Source: Hyunsoonleella pacifica
Lineage (GTDB): Bacteria; Bacteroidota; Bacteroidia; Flavobacteriales; Flavobacteriaceae
Direction of reading: 5' to 3'
Assembly (NCBI RefSeq): GCF_004310335.1
Contig: NZ_SIRS01000001.1
Location: forward strand, 682,001-746,000
DNA: 64,000 bases
In this document: piece by piece, positions 47,502-57,165 of the stretch
How the letters are laid out: the number at the start of each line of letters is the position of its first letter
Numbering within the stretch: position 1 is the first letter of the stretch
Position numbers and translations under genes: made by a program
Notes under the pieces: model-generated
Database searches by the model: none
What the model was told of the DNA's origin: nothing
Seen by the model: only the letters and a program-made list of their open reading frames with translations

Positions 47502-48650
47502 TTAATTTACAATATGTGTTCCATCAGATAATTCAATAAAATATACTGAACATTCTTTGTTGAATTTTTTCTTGTATGCTTTAGAAGCTATATCAGCAAA
47601 GTTTTTAGCTTCGTTTTTTGCTATTAGGTTTATAGTACATCCACCAAAACCTCCACCCATCATTCTTGCTCCCAAAACAAGTTTGTTCTTTTTTGCTTGA
47701 GCTACTAAAAAGTCTAACTCATCGCAGCTTACTTTAAACTGGTCTGATAAGCCTGCATGAGATTGGTAAATTAATCTTCCCAATTTTTCTAGGTCGCCAT
47801 TTTCAATAGCTTTAGCAGCTTTTAAAGTGCGCTCGTTTTCTTGGATAACATATAATGCCTTTTGATAATTTGATGGTGTTACTTTATCAATTATTTTTTC
47901 TAGGTCCGATTCGGTTGCATCTCTAAGGGCTTTTATACCTAATAGCTCTGAAATATTTTCACAAGCTGAACGTCTATCGTTATACGCACTATCAGATAAG
48001 CTATGCTTAACGTTTGTGTTAATAAGTATAAGCTGGTGGTCTTTAAAATTTATTTCATATGGTTTAGATTCAACGGTTCTACAGTCTAAATGCAGTGCAT
48101 TGTTTTTAACACCAAACATACTAGCATACTGATCCATGATACCACATTTTACACCAACATAATTGTGTTCTGCTTTTTGTGAAATCAATATCATATCATG
48201 TTTAGATAAGCCTAAATCAAATACCTCATTTAACCCATAAACCACACTGTTTTCTAGAGCAGCAGAAGAAGACATGCCAGCACCACTAGGAATATCGCCT
48301 TTAAAAACAATATTGAAATCGCCTATAACTATATTTCTATTTTGTATCTCAGCAACCACACCAAACACATAATTTTCCCAACTACCTTCTTTGGAGGGTT
48401 TTAGCTTATCGAGTTCAAAATCAACAGTACTATTTAAATCTAAAGCAATTGCAGTAGAGTAACCAGAATCGCTTTTTTGAATTGCCGCAGCAATTCCTTT
48501 ATCAACTGCAGCTGGGAAAACAAACCCATCATTATAATCAGTATGTTCGCCGATGATATTTATTCTTCCTGGGGAGAAAATTAATAAGGGATCGGTTTTA
48601 AAGGTTTTTGTAAATGTATTTTTTACATCTTTAATTAGTAAAGTACTCAT
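47502..48650 (-). CDS. galK: Galactokinase
   Basis: 382 residues, GHMP kinase fold. Signature S-P-G-R-I-N-I-I-G-E-H-T-D-Y near residue 26, ATP loop P-S-G-A-G-M-S-S-S-A-A-L-E near 116, and M-G-G-G-F-G-G-C near 336. Phosphorylates alpha-D-galactose. Starts 4 bases after the galM stop. Confidence 0.97.
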   Translation of the reverse strand: MSTLLIKDVKNTFTKTFKTDPLLIFSPGRINIIGEHTDYNDGFVFPAAVDKGIAAAIQKSDSGYSTAIALDLNSTVDFELDKLKPSKEGSWENYVFGVVAEIQNRNIVIGDFNIVFKGDIPSGAGMSSSAALENSVVYGLNEVFDLGLSKHDMILISQKAEHNYVGVKCGIMDQYASMFGVKNNALHLDCRTVESKPYEINFKDHQLILINTNVKHSLSDSAYNDRRSACENISELLGIKALRDATESDLEKIIDKVTPSNYQKALYVIQENERTLKAAKAIENGDLEKLGRLIYQSHAGLSDQFKVSCDELDFLVAQAKKNKLVLGARMMGGGFGGCTINLIAKNEAKNFADIASKAYKKKFNKECSVYFIELSDGTHIVN

Positions 48651-48654
48651 TGAT

Positions 48655-49545
48655 TTAGTTGTTATTAATTTTTAAAGACCAAGTGATATTGTATGTTTCA
48701 TTTGGCTGTAAAGTTTCTAAGCCAATTTTATTATTGAAGCTATCAGAGACACCAGTGGTTGGCTCTATAGCAATGGTGTTTTTTCTTGGAGGTGTATATA
48801 GTTGTAAAAAATTATTGCCTCCTGTACTATTAAACTTTAAGTTGTATTTAGGGGTCTTAAACATCATACTGTCAGAGTTTAATATCCAACAATCATCAAA
48901 AAAACTATCTTTTATTTGAAGAGGATTGTTGTTTTTATTGAGCGTTGTCCCAGTAGTAATATTACGAGGTCCTAAAGTTATTTTTTCACTGCTTTCAAAG
49001 TTCATGTAACTATCAAATAAGTTGGCACTTGTAAAATAAGGATGCCACCCTAGAGTAAAAGGAAAAACTTTTGTATCAGTATTTTCAATAGATACTTTTA
49101 CATCTACACCTGTTTGCTTAAACACATACTCTAGTCTTATTGTATAGGTATATGGAAATCCAATAGAATTATTTTTTTCAACATATTCTAAAGTTACTGA
49201 GGCCTTATCTTTTGTGGTTTCTTTATGAATAACATCAAAAGTTTTATCAAATACTAATCCATGTAATGCGTTTTGTTCTTCGGCTTGATTCTTTTTAAAC
49301 TGATACGTTTTTCCGTTAAACTCATATTTTCCATCTTTTATTCTGTTGGCAAAAGGAAATAAGATAGACGAAGCATAGGTGTTACTGTATGGTAAAGGGT
49401 TTAGGTCTTGAATAATTTTATGACTATCAAGTATAAGTTCTTGAAGACTTGCACCTTGATCTAGTTGAATTTTGCCATATACAGAAGTGTCTGAATTTGA
49501 AACTTCTAAAATGTTTAATTTTTTGTTATGGTTGATTTTGTACAC
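48655..49545 (-). CDS. galM: Aldose 1-epimerase (galactose mutarotase)
   Basis: 296 residues, beta-sandwich epimerase: N-A-L-H-G-L-V (catalytic His near 93) and G-W-H-P-Y-F (second His near 168) with a Glu near the C-terminus (A-I-E-P-T-T-G). Interconverts alpha and beta galactose and feeds galK. Follows the GntR gene by 11 bases. It has no signal peptide, so it acts in the cytoplasm. Confidence 0.9.
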   Translation of the reverse strand: MYKINHNKKLNILEVSNSDTSVYGKIQLDQGASLQELILDSHKIIQDLNPLPYSNTYASSILFPFANRIKDGKYEFNGKTYQFKKNQAEEQNALHGLVFDKTFDVIHKETTKDKASVTLEYVEKNNSIGFPYTYTIRLEYVFKQTGVDVKVSIENTDTKVFPFTLGWHPYFTSANLFDSYMNFESSEKITLGPRNITTGTTLNKNNNPLQIKDSFFDDCWILNSDSMMFKTPKYNLKFNSTGGNNFLQLYTPPRKNTIAIEPTTGVSDSFNNKIGLETLQPNETYNITWSLKINNN

Positions 49546-49556
49546 TGAATTGAATT

Positions 49557-50549
49557 TTAAAGTGAATGTCTTAAAATAAGACGGTTTGGGTTTTCAATAT
49601 GTTGATTTTCATTGTTTTGTATCATTTCTGCTAATCGCTTTCCCATAGCAGTGAAATCTGTTGAAATTGTAGTAATACCTCCTTCTACAATTTCTTTTAG
49701 TAGCGTATCGTTATATGAAATGATTCCTATATCTTCTGCTAGTTTATATTGTTTTGACTTCATCTTTTTGATGATTTGAAGTAATTGCTTATCCTCAGGT
49801 ACAATATATAACTCACCCTTTTCAGGAGTTTTATCTTGCATAGCATCTAAAATAGAATATGGGATATTGTATTTTTTACAAAATTTAATAAAACCTTCTT
49901 TCATATCCACAGGTTGCTTATCTGGAGAAAATATTAAAAGCAATTTGCGATACTTTTTTATTAAAGCTACAGCCTTTTCTAAATTAGTATATATATCCTT
50001 TGCAAAATTTTGATAAATACCAGAATAATGCTGTAAATCTTTAGGCATTTGATCTAAAACATAAACTTTGTCTTCTGGTAGCTTTTGAAGTGTTTCTGAG
50101 GTTCTATCTAGATTTGCAGGCATTATAACGTAATGATTATAATTCCCTATGTTGTTTTTAATTACATTTTTAAAAACATTGAGGTTAAAGTGATGAAAAT
50201 AGATGTCTACTTCAATATGACTATTTAGATTATTGATGAAAGCACTATATAAGTCTTCTTTAAAGGAATTTAGCTCATCAAAGAGTAAAAACACCTTTTG
50301 CTTTATCTTAATATTTTCACTAGTAACGTAGTAACCTTTCCCAACTACTGATTGAATTACACCTCGACTTTTCAAATCATTAAAAGCCATAAAAACAGTA
50401 TCTCGAGATAAATTATGCTTTTCTTTTATCGCATTTATAGAAGGTATTTGATCTCCTTTTTTTAATTCTCCTTGCGTGATCGCTTTTTCTATTGAAAAAA
50501 CAATCTGCTGGTATTTAGGAGTACTTATTTTAGTGTTTATCTCAATCAT
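49557..50549 (-). CDS. GntR family regulator with periplasmic-binding-like sensor domain
   Basis: 330 residues from the ATG at 50549 (an in-frame start 33 bases upstream is possible but unlikely). N-terminal winged helix (4-75, S-T-P-K-Y-Q-Q-I-V and N-L-S-R-D-T-V), then a LacI-like sugar-binding domain (about 85-330, ending in a D-I-G-I-I-S-Y-N-D-T and I-S-T-D-F-T-A-M-G region). First gene of the gal operon and divergent from the symporter, so it probably represses or activates both in response to galactose. Confidence 0.88.
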   Translation of the reverse strand: MIEINTKISTPKYQQIVFSIEKAITQGELKKGDQIPSINAIKEKHNLSRDTVFMAFNDLKSRGVIQSVVGKGYYVTSENIKIKQKVFLLFDELNSFKEDLYSAFINNLNSHIEVDIYFHHFNLNVFKNVIKNNIGNYNHYVIMPANLDRTSETLQKLPEDKVYVLDQMPKDLQHYSGIYQNFAKDIYTNLEKAVALIKKYRKLLLIFSPDKQPVDMKEGFIKFCKKYNIPYSILDAMQDKTPEKGELYIVPEDKQLLQIIKKMKSKQYKLAEDIGIISYNDTLLKEIVEGGITTISTDFTAMGKRLAEMIQNNENQHIENPNRLILRHSL

Positions 50550-50584
50550 AATAGTTGGTGTAAAAATACAAATAAAATTCATAA

Positions 50585-50613
50585 AACCTACTAGACCCTA
50601 CTAGTTGGTGTTT
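50585..50613. promoter_or_regulatory. Candidate operator of the gal regulator
   Basis: AACCTACTAG and CTAGTTGGTGTT are an imperfect inverted repeat around a CCCTA core, with CCTACTAG repeated directly. It lies between the regulator start and the symporter promoter, the expected place for an operator acting on both transcripts. Confidence 0.55.
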
Positions 50614-50628
50614 GTTTTATTTTTTATG

Positions 50629-50656
50629 TTGTTTAGACTTTAAATCTATATATTTG
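50629..50656 (+). promoter_or_regulatory. Symporter promoter
   Basis: TTG (50629-50631), 17 bases, TATATTTG (50649-50656): a full match to the Flavobacterium TTG-N17/19-TAnnTTTG promoter. The symporter ATG follows 29 bases later. Confidence 0.65.
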
Positions 50657-50685
50657 AATCTTTAACTAACCAAATTAAATAATTT

Positions 50686-52347
50686 ATGACTTCAGGATTT
50701 GATACTTGGGATTATGTGGTTTTTATTGCTTACGCCATTTTAATTTTAGGAGTAGGTTTATGGGTATCTAGGGATAAGAAAGGACACCAAAAAAACGCAG
50801 AAGATTATTTTCTGGCGAGTAAATCCTTGCCTTGGTGGGCCATAGGGGCTTCATTAATTGCTGCAAATATATCAGCAGAACAATTTATTGGAATGTCGGG
50901 TTCTGGTTTTGCATTAGGTTTAGCTATAGCGTCTTACGAGTGGATGGCTGCTTTAACTTTAATTATAGTTGGTAAATACTTTTTGCCAATTTTTATAGAG
51001 AAAGGGTTGTATACTATTCCAGAGTTTGTTGAAAAACGCTTCTCAACAACCTTAAAAACAATTCTTGCTTGTTTTTGGTTAGCATTATATGTCTTTATAA
51101 ACTTAACCACTGTATTATATTTAGGAGGTTTGGCTATTCAAACCATATTAGGAGTAGATATATTATATGCAATGATTGGTTTAGCATTATTTGCAGCAGC
51201 ATATTCACTATATGGAGGATTGTCAGCTGTAGCTTGGACAGATGTTATTCAGGTAGTTTTCTTAGTCTTAGGGGGTGTTGTAACTACATATTTAGCTCTT
51301 AATACAGTAGCAGATGGAGAAGGGGTGTTAGCAGGCTTTAATAAGGTAATAGAAGCAGCTCCAGAAAAATTCCATATGGTACTAGATGAGTTTAATAGTG
51401 ATGGCACTAAGAATAAAAACTATTTGGATTTACCTGGGGTTTGGGTATTAATTGGTGGATTGTGGGTTGCTAATATTTATTATTGGGGCTTCAATCAGTA
51501 TATTATTCAAAGAACACTAGCAGCAAAATCATTAAAGGAATCTCAAAGAGGGATTCTGTTGGCTGCTGCACTAAAGTTAATTATTCCTTTAATTGTTGTA
51601 GTTCCAGGTATTGCAGCTTATGTAATGGTTAATGATCCAGAGATTATGGCAAGAATGGGGGAAATTGGACAAATGAATTTGCCATCAGCAGATAAAGCAG
51701 ATAAAGCCTACCCTTGGCTACTTCAATTTTTACCTACAGGACTTAAAGGTGTCGCATTCGCTGCACTTGCAGCCGCTGTGGTTTCATCGTTAGCTTCAAT
51801 GTTGAATTCGACATCTACTATATTCACTATGGATATTTATAAACAATATTTTGATAAAGGAGCAAGTGATAAAAAGACTGTAAATGTAGGTAGGATTTCT
51901 GCTGCAATTGCTTTAGTTATAGCTGTTTTAATTGCACCTTTGCTAGAAGGTTCAGATCAGGTGTTTCAAGATATTCAAGAGTATACAGGTATGGTAAGCC
52001 CGGGTATTTTAGCAGTATTTTTATTAGGTTTATTTTGGAAAAAAACCACAAATATTGGTGCTATATTTGGTGCTATATTATCTATTCCAATTGCTTTTGT
52101 TTTAAAGATTTTGCCTCAAAAAGTGGATGCTTTTTATTGGCTTGCACCGTGGATGCATCAAATGGGAATTACCACGTTAATGACTATTGTAGTCATTATA
52201 ATAGTTAGTTATTTAAATAATAAGGGAAGGGATGACGAAAAAGGTATTTATTTTTCGAAAGACCTTTTCAAAACGACTCCATTGTTTAATATTGGCTCTT
52301 TTGTTGTGATGTTAATCTTAGCATTTTTATATACCAAGTTCTGGTAA
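50686..52347 (+). CDS. SLC5 family Na+/sugar symporter
   Basis: 553 residues, about fourteen membrane segments of the SSS/LeuT fold: W-W-A-I-G-A-S-L-I-A-A-N-I-S-A-E-Q-F-I-G in segment 2, the Na+ site Ala/Ser/Ser of A-A-L-A-A-A-V-V-S-S-L-A-S-M-L-N-S in segment 8. Related to vSGLT. Given the divergent galactose genes it most likely imports galactose or a galactoside with Na+. Single-gene transcript with its own promoter and terminator. Confidence 0.93.
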   Translation: MTSGFDTWDYVVFIAYAILILGVGLWVSRDKKGHQKNAEDYFLASKSLPWWAIGASLIAANISAEQFIGMSGSGFALGLAIASYEWMAALTLIIVGKYFLPIFIEKGLYTIPEFVEKRFSTTLKTILACFWLALYVFINLTTVLYLGGLAIQTILGVDILYAMIGLALFAAAYSLYGGLSAVAWTDVIQVVFLVLGGVVTTYLALNTVADGEGVLAGFNKVIEAAPEKFHMVLDEFNSDGTKNKNYLDLPGVWVLIGGLWVANIYYWGFNQYIIQRTLAAKSLKESQRGILLAAALKLIIPLIVVVPGIAAYVMVNDPEIMARMGEIGQMNLPSADKADKAYPWLLQFLPTGLKGVAFAALAAAVVSSLASMLNSTSTIFTMDIYKQYFDKGASDKKTVNVGRISAAIALVIAVLIAPLLEGSDQVFQDIQEYTGMVSPGILAVFLLGLFWKKTTNIGAIFGAILSIPIAFVLKILPQKVDAFYWLAPWMHQMGITTLMTIVVIIIVSYLNNKGRDDEKGIYFSKDLFKTTPLFNIGSFVVMLILAFLYTKFW

Positions 52348-52376
52348 AATCAAAATAACAAACCATAAAACATATA

Positions 52377-52402
52377 AAAGCCTCGCAATTTGCGAGGCTT
52401 TT
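52377..52402 (+). terminator. Symporter terminator
   Basis: AAAAGCCTCGCAA and TTGCGAGGCTTTT form a perfect stem ending in a T-run, 30 bases after the stop. Confidence 0.92.
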
Positions 52403-52532
52403 ATAATTTTAATTCCGAAAGACTCTGTTTATACTTAAAACAACCTTAAAGTATTTTCCTCTTTTTTTTAAAAGTAGTATTTTGGCATGATTATTAATTA
52501 GTTATTTAATAATTGTATTTAATTAATCCCCT

Positions 52533-55445
52533 ATGCGCCATATCTTTTATATCCTATGTTTCTTCTCATGTATACTACATGCACAAGAATCTATTTATCC
52601 ATTGCAGACAACAGATGTTGAAGATCAAACAAAATGGGTAGATAGTATCTATAATTCAATGTCTTTAAAAGAGAAGGTAGGGCAGTTGTATATGGTTCAG
52701 GTAATGTCTAATCAGAATACTGCTACAAAAAATAAAATTGTAAGCCTTATACATAAACATCACATTGGAGGCATTATATATTCTAATGGTGGTCCCTACA
52801 GACAGGCTAGATTAAATAACGAATTACAAGCAGTATCTAAAATACCAATGCTTATAGGTATGGATGCGGAATGGGGTTTAAGTATGCGTTTGGATTCAAC
52901 TTATGCTTTTCCATATAATATGGCTTTAGGTGCTACTAAAGATAATAACTTAGTTAAGCAAACTGGTAGGCAAGTTGGCGAGCACTGTAAACGTTTAGGG
53001 GTTCATTTTAATTTCGCTCCAGTTGTAGATATTAATACCAACCCTAAAAATCCAATAATAGGGAACCGCTCTTTTGGAGAGGATAGAGATAACGTTACCG
53101 AAAAGGCATTAGCCTTTATGGAAGGTATGCAAAGCACAGGAGTATTGGCAAACGCTAAACATTTCCCAGGTCATGGAGATACCGAAACAGATTCGCACCT
53201 CACTTTACCTACGATTAATTTTAATGCAAAACGAATTGATTCAGTAGAACTTTATCCTTATAAGAAACTAATTAAAAAAGGCTTATCTAGTGTAATGGTA
53301 GCTCATTTAAATGTACCTAGTTTAGAGTCTAGAGAAGGCTATCCGTCATCGCTTTCAAAACATATAGTTACTGATATTTTAAAAGACTCTCTTGGTTTTA
53401 AAGGGCTTATTTTTACAGATGCCTTAACCATGAAAGGTGCTGCAGATTTTGATGATACAGGAGATATTGATTTAGCTGCATTCAAGGCAGGAAATGATGT
53501 TATGTTAATGTCTGAAGATGTGGGAATTGGTGTATCAAAAATAATTGCAGCTTATAATAATAAAGAAATAACAGAAGAGCGACTAGCACATTCAGTGAAA
53601 AAAATATTAATGGCTAAATACAAGGTAGGTCTTTATAATTATGAGCCTATTGGTTTGTATGGTTTAGGTAAAGATTTAAATCGTTTAGAGGATGATACTC
53701 TTTCAGAAACCCTGTATGAAAATGCCATTACATTGATTAAAAATGAATCTGATTTATTACCATTAAAACGTTTAGAAACTAAAACAATAGCTTATGTTGG
53801 TTTAGGCGATGATAATGGTATGCCTTTTTTTAGTGAATTAAAGAAATATACCAAAGTACATCATATAAAGGCTGATAAACTTGATGAGTTGATTACTAAG
53901 TTGAAATCATATAATACAGTCATCATAGGATTCCATCGTTCTGATGAAAATCCATGGAAAGCCCATAAGTTTACTAATGAAGAATTAGTGTGGCTTTATG
54001 AAATAGCAAGAGCGCATGATGTAGTACTAAGTGTATTTGTTAAACCTTATGCTTTAGACGATATAAAAACTTTTGAAAATATAGAAAGTGTTGTAGTGAA
54101 TTATCAAAACAATAAAATTGCACAACAAAAGTCAGCTCAACTTATATTTGGCGCTATTCCTTCTCAAGGGAAATTACCAGTTTCAATTGGTCAGTTTTTT
54201 AAATCGGGAGAAGGCATTGAAAACAATTCTATAAAGCGATTAGGTTATACTGTTCCAGAGCGCGTTGGGATGAGTTCAGAAAAATTAATGAAAGTAGATT
54301 CTATTGCTAAAGTTGCAGTAGACTCTATGATGACACCCGGTATACAACTATTAATAGCAAGAAAAGGTAAAGTAATTTACAACAAGAATTTTGGTAAGCA
54401 TATTTATAACGGCAAGCAAAACGTTTCTTTTGATGATATTTATGATGTGGCATCTTTAACTAAAATTTTAGCGACATTACCTTTGGTTATGGAATTGGAG
54501 GAAAAAGGCATACTATCACTTAACAGCACATTATCAGAATTACTACCTGAATACAAAGATTCGAATAAAGCAGATATTACCATTAAGCAAATGCTATCTC
54601 ACTATGCAAGACTGCGTCCTTGGGAGCCATTTTATTATCACACTTTAGACTCTGTGACTAAACAACCTAGTGGAAAATATTATCGCAAAGAAAAGAGTAA
54701 AAAATTCAATATTGAAGTTGCTAAAAATTTATATTTACGATCTGATTATCAGGATTCTATTCAGAAAATAATCAAAGAATCGGAGCTTTTAGATCGTCTG
54801 CGTTATAGGTATAGTGATTTTCCTTATTATATTTTAAAGAAATTTATTGAGGGGCATTACGACAAAGGTCTTGATGAGTTGGTACAAACCCATTTTTATC
54901 AATCACTTGGCGCAAACTATACTATGTATAATCCCTATAGGAAAATAAGTAATCAGCATATTGTACCTACTGAGGTTGATGATTATTATCGTCATCAAAA
55001 AATACAAGGTTATGTGCACGATATGGGTGCGGCAATGCAAAATGGAGTTGGTGGGCATGCTGGTGTATTTAGTAATGCAAATGATGTGGCAAAGCTTATG
55101 CAAATGTATTTGCAAAAGGGATTTTATGGAGGAAAACGCTATTTGAGTCCTGTAACTATTGATAAATTTAATACGTGCTATTACTGTAGTGATGATAATA
55201 GAAGAGGAGTGGGATTTGATAAACCACAATTAGATGAAGAAGGACCTACGTGTGGTTGTATTTCGATGACAAGTTTTGGGCATTCTGGTTTTACAGGAAC
55301 TTATGCTTGGGCTGACCCTGAAGAGGAAATAGTATATGTGTTTTTAGCTAATAGAACATACCCTCATGCAGGAAGTAATCGTTTGTTAAAAGAAAATATA
55401 AGAACAGAAATTCAGCGCTTTATTTATGAAGCAATTTTGGATTAA
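52533..55445 (+). CDS. GH3 beta-N-acetylhexosaminidase fused to a beta-lactamase-fold domain
   Basis: 970 residues. Signal peptide (1-17). GH3 NagZ-like domain (about 30-370) with K209-H-F-P-G-H-G-D-T and T-D296-A-L-T-M (nucleophile); a second alpha/beta GH3-type region (about 380-560); then a serine beta-lactamase/transpeptidase-like domain (about 575-965) with S641-L-T-K644 and Y-S-D (near 757) and H-S-G (near 918). Exported, so it acts on periplasmic cell-wall fragments, most likely cutting N-acetylglucosaminyl-anhydro-muropeptides and trimming peptides. The fusion is common in Bacteroidota. bshA follows 12 bases later. Confidence 0.93.
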   Translation: MRHIFYILCFFSCILHAQESIYPLQTTDVEDQTKWVDSIYNSMSLKEKVGQLYMVQVMSNQNTATKNKIVSLIHKHHIGGIIYSNGGPYRQARLNNELQAVSKIPMLIGMDAEWGLSMRLDSTYAFPYNMALGATKDNNLVKQTGRQVGEHCKRLGVHFNFAPVVDINTNPKNPIIGNRSFGEDRDNVTEKALAFMEGMQSTGVLANAKHFPGHGDTETDSHLTLPTINFNAKRIDSVELYPYKKLIKKGLSSVMVAHLNVPSLESREGYPSSLSKHIVTDILKDSLGFKGLIFTDALTMKGAADFDDTGDIDLAAFKAGNDVMLMSEDVGIGVSKIIAAYNNKEITEERLAHSVKKILMAKYKVGLYNYEPIGLYGLGKDLNRLEDDTLSETLYENAITLIKNESDLLPLKRLETKTIAYVGLGDDNGMPFFSELKKYTKVHHIKADKLDELITKLKSYNTVIIGFHRSDENPWKAHKFTNEELVWLYEIARAHDVVLSVFVKPYALDDIKTFENIESVVVNYQNNKIAQQKSAQLIFGAIPSQGKLPVSIGQFFKSGEGIENNSIKRLGYTVPERVGMSSEKLMKVDSIAKVAVDSMMTPGIQLLIARKGKVIYNKNFGKHIYNGKQNVSFDDIYDVASLTKILATLPLVMELEEKGILSLNSTLSELLPEYKDSNKADITIKQMLSHYARLRPWEPFYYHTLDSVTKQPSGKYYRKEKSKKFNIEVAKNLYLRSDYQDSIQKIIKESELLDRLRYRYSDFPYYILKKFIEGHYDKGLDELVQTHFYQSLGANYTMYNPYRKISNQHIVPTEVDDYYRHQKIQGYVHDMGAAMQNGVGGHAGVFSNANDVAKLMQMYLQKGFYGGKRYLSPVTIDKFNTCYYCSDDNRRGVGFDKPQLDEEGPTCGCISMTSFGHSGFTGTYAWADPEEEIVYVFLANRTYPHAGSNRLLKENIRTEIQRFIYEAILD

Positions 55446-55457
55446 TAGATAAGATAT

Positions 55458-56594
55458 ATGACAATAGGTATTGTATGTTACCCTACATTTGGAGGTAGTG
55501 GTGTTGTTGCTACAGAATTAGGTTTAGAATTATCTAAACGAGGACATGAAATACATTTTATAACTTATAATCAACCTGTACGATTGGAGCTTGTAAGCAA
55601 CAATGTGCATTATCATGAGGTTAATGTGCCAGAATACCCATTATTTCATTATCAGCCTTATGAACTGGCATTGTCTAGTAAGTTGGTTGATATGGTAAAA
55701 TTGCACAATATAGAAATTTTACATGTACATTACGCAATACCACATGCTTATGCTGCGTATATGGCAAAAAAAATGTTGCAAGAAGAAGGCATTAACGTTC
55801 CTATAGTAACAACGCTTCATGGTACAGATATCACGCTTGTAGGTAGTCATCCTTTTTATAAACCTGCAGTAACCTTTAGTATCAATAAGTCTGATGCAGT
55901 TACAGCAGTGTCCCAGAGTTTGAAAGATGACACAATGAGGCTGTTTGATATTAAAAATGACATTCATGTAGTGCCTAATTTCATAGATTTAGATAAGTAT
56001 AATAACAGTTTTACAGATTGTCAACGTGGTATGATGGCAACAGATGATGAAAAAATTATTACTCATATCAGTAACTTAAGACCTGTAAAGCGTGTTCAAG
56101 ATGTGATCAAGGTATTCTATGGTATTCAAAAAGAAATACCTGCAAAGTTGATGTTTATAGGTGAAGGCCCAGAAAAGGAAAATGTTGAACAACAGTGTGA
56201 TGACTTGGGCATTTTAGATAAGGTAATTTTCTTTGGAAGAAGTAATGAAATAGACAAAATATTATGCTTTAGTGATTTATTCCTATTACCTTCTCAAACT
56301 GAAAGTTTTGGTTTAGCAGCCTTAGAAGCAATGGCATCTAGAGTTGCAGTTATTTCAAGTAACACAGGAGGTATACCAGAAGTGAATGTTAATGGTTATT
56401 CTGGATTTTTAAGTGATGTTGGAGATATTGATAATATGGTAAAAAACGCATTACATATTTTAAGTGATGAGCAAAGACTTAAAGCTTTTAAAGTAAACGC
56501 TAGACATCAAGCGGAAAAATTTGATTTACATGCTATAGTGCCGAAATATGAAGCTATCTACGAGGATACACTGTCAAAATGTTTAGTATTATAG
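55458..56594 (+). CDS. bshA: Bacillithiol biosynthesis glycosyltransferase BshA
   Basis: 378 residues, GT4 fold: Y-P-T-F-G-G-S-G-V-V-A-T-E-L near the N-terminus, H-G-T-D-I-T-L and V-S-Q-S-L-K in the acceptor side, E-S-F-G-L-A-A-L-E-A-M-A near residue 278 binding UDP-GlcNAc. Joins GlcNAc to L-malate in the first step of bacillithiol synthesis. bshB and bshC are not here. Fits the redox genes elsewhere in the window. Likely co-transcribed with the GH3 gene. Confidence 0.95.
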   Translation: MTIGIVCYPTFGGSGVVATELGLELSKRGHEIHFITYNQPVRLELVSNNVHYHEVNVPEYPLFHYQPYELALSSKLVDMVKLHNIEILHVHYAIPHAYAAYMAKKMLQEEGINVPIVTTLHGTDITLVGSHPFYKPAVTFSINKSDAVTAVSQSLKDDTMRLFDIKNDIHVVPNFIDLDKYNNSFTDCQRGMMATDDEKIITHISNLRPVKRVQDVIKVFYGIQKEIPAKLMFIGEGPEKENVEQQCDDLGILDKVIFFGRSNEIDKILCFSDLFLLPSQTESFGLAALEAMASRVAVISSNTGGIPEVNVNGYSGFLSDVGDIDNMVKNALHILSDEQRLKAFKVNARHQAEKFDLHAIVPKYEAIYEDTLSKCLVL

Positions 56595-56640
56595 GTAAAG
56601 TAGGTAGTTGTATTTACTTTTTGCAATTTAATTATTGATT

Positions 56641-57114
56641 CTATTCTAAATCTTCCAGCATTACATTATAATCATATTGTAAATCTTCATGTAGTTTAGC
56701 AACTGTTTTTTTAGCTAGTAGTATCTGGCGATGGTACATGTTTTGTAATTGAGTGCTTCGTTTTATGCTTGGCTTAAAATCTTTTAATTTTCCACAGAAA
56801 TAAAGTAGCAGTTCCACTTCTGTTTCTTTTTGTTGAGAGTATCTAATAAATTTTTTAATATTTCGTAAAATCTTACGAATACTCTTTTTTATATAGTAGA
56901 AATTGTTAGTATTGATCAATTCAAATTCACTATCAATAAAACCTTTTACTGTTTGTATATAACCAGTTTCATTATGAGATTCGAATAGAAGATAGGTAAG
57001 TAGCTCTTTATTTTCTTTTTTAAAGCGCGCTAGCCGCAAGCACAACTGTTGCAATTCAGCACTAGAAAGCATGTTTAATTCTTTTTTTATTTCTGGAAGA
57101 TTTACGGCTTTCAT
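56641..57114 (-). CDS. Conserved hypothetical helical protein
   Basis: 157 residues, all-helical, Lys/Glu-rich, no signal or membrane segment. Contains K-K-S-I-R-K-I-L-R-N-I-K-K-F-I-R-Y and ends in L-H-E-D-L-Q-Y-D-Y-N. I recognise it only as a conserved Bacteroidota protein without an assigned role. It is 51 bases after the E1 dehydrogenase gene on the same strand. Convergent with bshA, 46 bases apart. Confidence 0.75.
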   Translation of the reverse strand: MKAVNLPEIKKELNMLSSAELQQLCLRLARFKKENKELLTYLLFESHNETGYIQTVKGFIDSEFELINTNNFYYIKKSIRKILRNIKKFIRYSQQKETEVELLLYFCGKLKDFKPSIKRSTQLQNMYHRQILLAKKTVAKLHEDLQYDYNVMLEDLE

Positions 57115-57165
57115 ATAAAATTTTCAAGTGTAAAAAAGGAAATTGTAACTGATAAAATCTTTTAT

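Noticed and set aside
54903-55229. 108-codon antisense open frame in the beta-lactamase-like domain
   Set aside because: Overlaps conserved motifs of the fusion protein; residue content is typical of an out-of-frame translation.
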